Source of the DNA: Cyanobacteria bacterium HKST-UBA02
Lineage (GTDB): Bacteria > Cyanobacteriota > Vampirovibrionia > Obscuribacterales > Obscuribacteraceae
Reading direction: 5' to 3'
DNA: 7,676 nt
NCBI GenBank assembly: GCA_020431945.1
Contig: JAGQHH010000241.1
Location: 1-7,676, forward strand
The notes under the pieces: generated by a model
Told to the model about the DNA's origin: nothing
What the model saw: the letters and a program-made list of their open reading frames with translations, nothing else
Database searches by the model: none
In this document: one piece after another, positions 6,665 through 7,676 of the stretch
Position numbering within the stretch: position 1 is the stretch's first letter
Layout: each line of letters opens with the position of its first letter
Made by a program: the position numbers and the translations under genes

Positions 6665-6668
6665 CCGA

Positions 6669-7676
6669 ATGTCGCTAACTGGGACACTGACCGGGGCACA
6701 AATTCGCGATAAGTTCATAGCTTTTTTCAAAGAGAAAAAAGGGCATCTCCATCTGCCCTCCTCCAGCCTCATACCGGACAATCCGACCCTGCTCCTCACC
6801 TCGGCGGGAATGGTCCAGTTCGTCCCGATTTTTCTTGGCAACGCCAGAGCTACCGAGCCGCCCCGGGCGGTGACCGTCCAGAAGTGCGCCCGGGCAGGAG
6901 GCAAAGACTCCGATATCGAGAACATCGGTAGAACAGCGCGCCACCACAGCTTTTTCGAGATGCTTGGCAATTTCAGCTTCGGCGACTATTTCAAGAAAGA
7001 AGTCATACCCTGGGCCTGGGAATTCGTGACGAAAGACCTGGGGCTACCGGAAGACCGGCTTATCGTAACGGTTTTCGAAGGCGACAAAGAGGTCCCTTTC
7101 GACCAGGAAGCCTACGATATCTGGCACAAAGTCGTCGGTGTGCCCGAGAAGCGCATCTTCAAGATGTCCCGCAAAGACAATTTCTGGGGACCGCCCGGTC
7201 CCACTGGTCCCTGCGGTCCCTGCTCCGAGATCTATTTCGATCGAGGAGTCGAGTACAGCAAGTTCGACAATCCCGATCCGGAGGTCATCGATCTCGATGA
7301 CGACGACCGCTATGTCGAATTCTGGAACCTCGTTTTCATGGAGCTGTTCAAGGACGAGAACGGCAAATTCACGCCGCTCGAGAAAAAGAATGTCGACACC
7401 GGCTCGGGTCTCGACCGGGTCTCGATGATCCTGCAGAAGAAGAACAATACGTTCGAGACCGATCTGTTCTTTCCGATTCTGGAAGACGTCGAAAAGCTCT
7501 CAGGCAAAAAATATACCGGTGGTATCATGCGCGGTCTGCCCGCGACGCCAGAGCAGAAGATCGACAGCTATCTCAAAATCATCTGCGATCACGCGCGCTG
7601 TGTCACCTTCCTCATCGCCGATGGTGTCAGGACATCCAATGTCGGCAGAGGCTATGTGCTGCGCTTCATCATCCGC
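6669..7676 (+). CDS. alaS: Alanyl-tRNA synthetase, N-terminal part (3' truncated by window end)
   Basis: Class II synthetase that charges tRNA-Ala. The window holds 336 codons of a protein usually near 880 residues: nearly all of the aminoacylation domain and the start of the tRNA-recognition region. Landmarks: SSSLIP (31-36); AGMVQF (46-51); motif 2 region RARHHSFFEMLGNFSFGDYF (RHH at 91-93, FGDYF at 104-108); NFWG followed by GPTGPCGPCSE (177-187); EFWNLVFMELF (217-227); and motif 3 DTGSGLDR (243-250; usually DTGMGLER, so Met to Ser). GVRTSNVGRGYVLR (319-332) replaces the commoner GV.PSN. The editing and C-Ala domains lie beyond the window. The ATG at 6669 is set by AGGAGGT, and the product starts at the expected family N-terminus. 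No frameshift is seen. The ETDLFFPI segment (263-270) resembles cyanobacterial AlaS as I recall it, a weak taxonomic hint. Confidence 0.97.
   Translation, partial: MSLTGTLTGAQIRDKFIAFFKEKKGHLHLPSSSLIPDNPTLLLTSAGMVQFVPIFLGNARATEPPRAVTVQKCARAGGKDSDIENIGRTARHHSFFEMLGNFSFGDYFKKEVIPWAWEFVTKDLGLPEDRLIVTVFEGDKEVPFDQEAYDIWHKVVGVPEKRIFKMSRKDNFWGPPGPTGPCGPCSEIYFDRGVEYSKFDNPDPEVIDLDDDDRYVEFWNLVFMELFKDENGKFTPLEKKNVDTGSGLDRVSMILQKKNNTFETDLFFPILEDVEKLSGKKYTGGIMRGLPATPEQKIDSYLKIICDHARCVTFLIADGVRTSNVGRGYVLRFIIR

Larger units (their letters stand above)
6553..6668. promoter_or_regulatory. Divergent intergenic region between nadK and alaS
   Basis: These 116 bp are visibly more AT-rich than the flanking genes and must hold the promoters for both. 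On the plus strand TATACT (6620-6625) is the best -10 (5 of 6 matches), without a recognisable -35. On the minus strand TAGTAT (6574-6569), preceded by TGT, resembles an extended -10. It would start RNA near 6562, downstream of the nadK GGAG, giving an almost leaderless message, so the real nadK promoter may lie further up. No T-box features, stem-loop or terminator were recognised. Confidence 0.6.

Noticed and set aside
6628..6678. 16-codon reading frame overlapping the alaS start, with two adjacent Ala codons, considered as a leader peptide
   Set aside because: No ribosome site precedes its ATG. The best -10 (6620-6625) would start RNA after that ATG, and two Ala codons are too few to argue for attenuation.
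6553..6699. N-terminal extension of the NAD kinase to the ATG at 6699
   Set aside because: It would overlap the alaS start and add ~49 residues absent from the family. TTG at 6552 gives the normal length and N-terminus and has GGAG upstream.
6721..6741. Perfect 8-bp inverted repeat CTTTTTTC / GAAAAAAG with a 5-nt loop near the alaS start
   Set aside because: It falls in codons for the conserved FFKEKKGH segment of AlaS and is a weak AT-only stem. It is explained by the protein sequence, though polymerase slippage there is conceivable.
7199..7225. Tandem 9-nt units (GGTCCCACT, GGTCCCTGC, GGTCCCTGC)
   Set aside because: They encode the conserved GPTGPCGPC motif of AlaS, not an independent repeat.

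Overview
The window is ordinary bacterial chromosome: seven protein genes packed with almost no spacer. Coding is moderately GC-rich, and one GTG and two TTG starts occur. No tRNA, rRNA, CRISPR array, insertion sequence or phage gene was seen. The phylum cannot be fixed from this sequence alone. A plant-NADK3-like NAD kinase, an AlaS with a cyanobacteria-like stretch (ETDL.FPI after the DTG motif), and abundant TPR and Ser/Thr-kinase proteins would suit a Cyanobacteriota relative such as Vampirovibrionia/Obscuribacterales. That placement is a low-confidence inference.

Layout, left to right. Plus strand, 1-3629: the 3' end of carB (allosteric MGS-like domain of carbamoyl-phosphate synthase), deoC (deoxyribose-phosphate aldolase), an exported protein made of nine exact 34-residue TPRs, and an APC-superfamily permease whose TTG start directly abuts the TPR gene's stop. 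Minus strand, 6552-3626: an NAD(H) kinase followed by a membrane Ser/Thr kinase with a C-terminal extracytoplasmic TPR region. Plus strand, 6669 to the end: the first 336 codons of alaS, divergent from the NAD kinase across a 116-bp gap. The permease and Ser/Thr-kinase genes converge and overlap by 4 bp at their stop codons.

How the genes fit together. carB (pyrimidine and arginine precursor supply), deoC (deoxynucleoside salvage), the NAD kinase (NADP supply) and alaS (translation) are housekeeping genes. The three genes between deoC and the NAD kinase look more lineage-specific: a secreted TPR scaffold, a permease, and a receptor-like kinase that exposes TPRs outside the membrane. They could form an envelope-sensing group, but only adjacency supports this.

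The most notable points are the NADK3-like kinase, the stop/start junction between the TPR and permease genes, two perfect TATAAT hexamers that each contain the upstream gene's stop codon, and the uninterrupted TPR phasing. No clearly new defence, mobile or biosynthetic system was seen.
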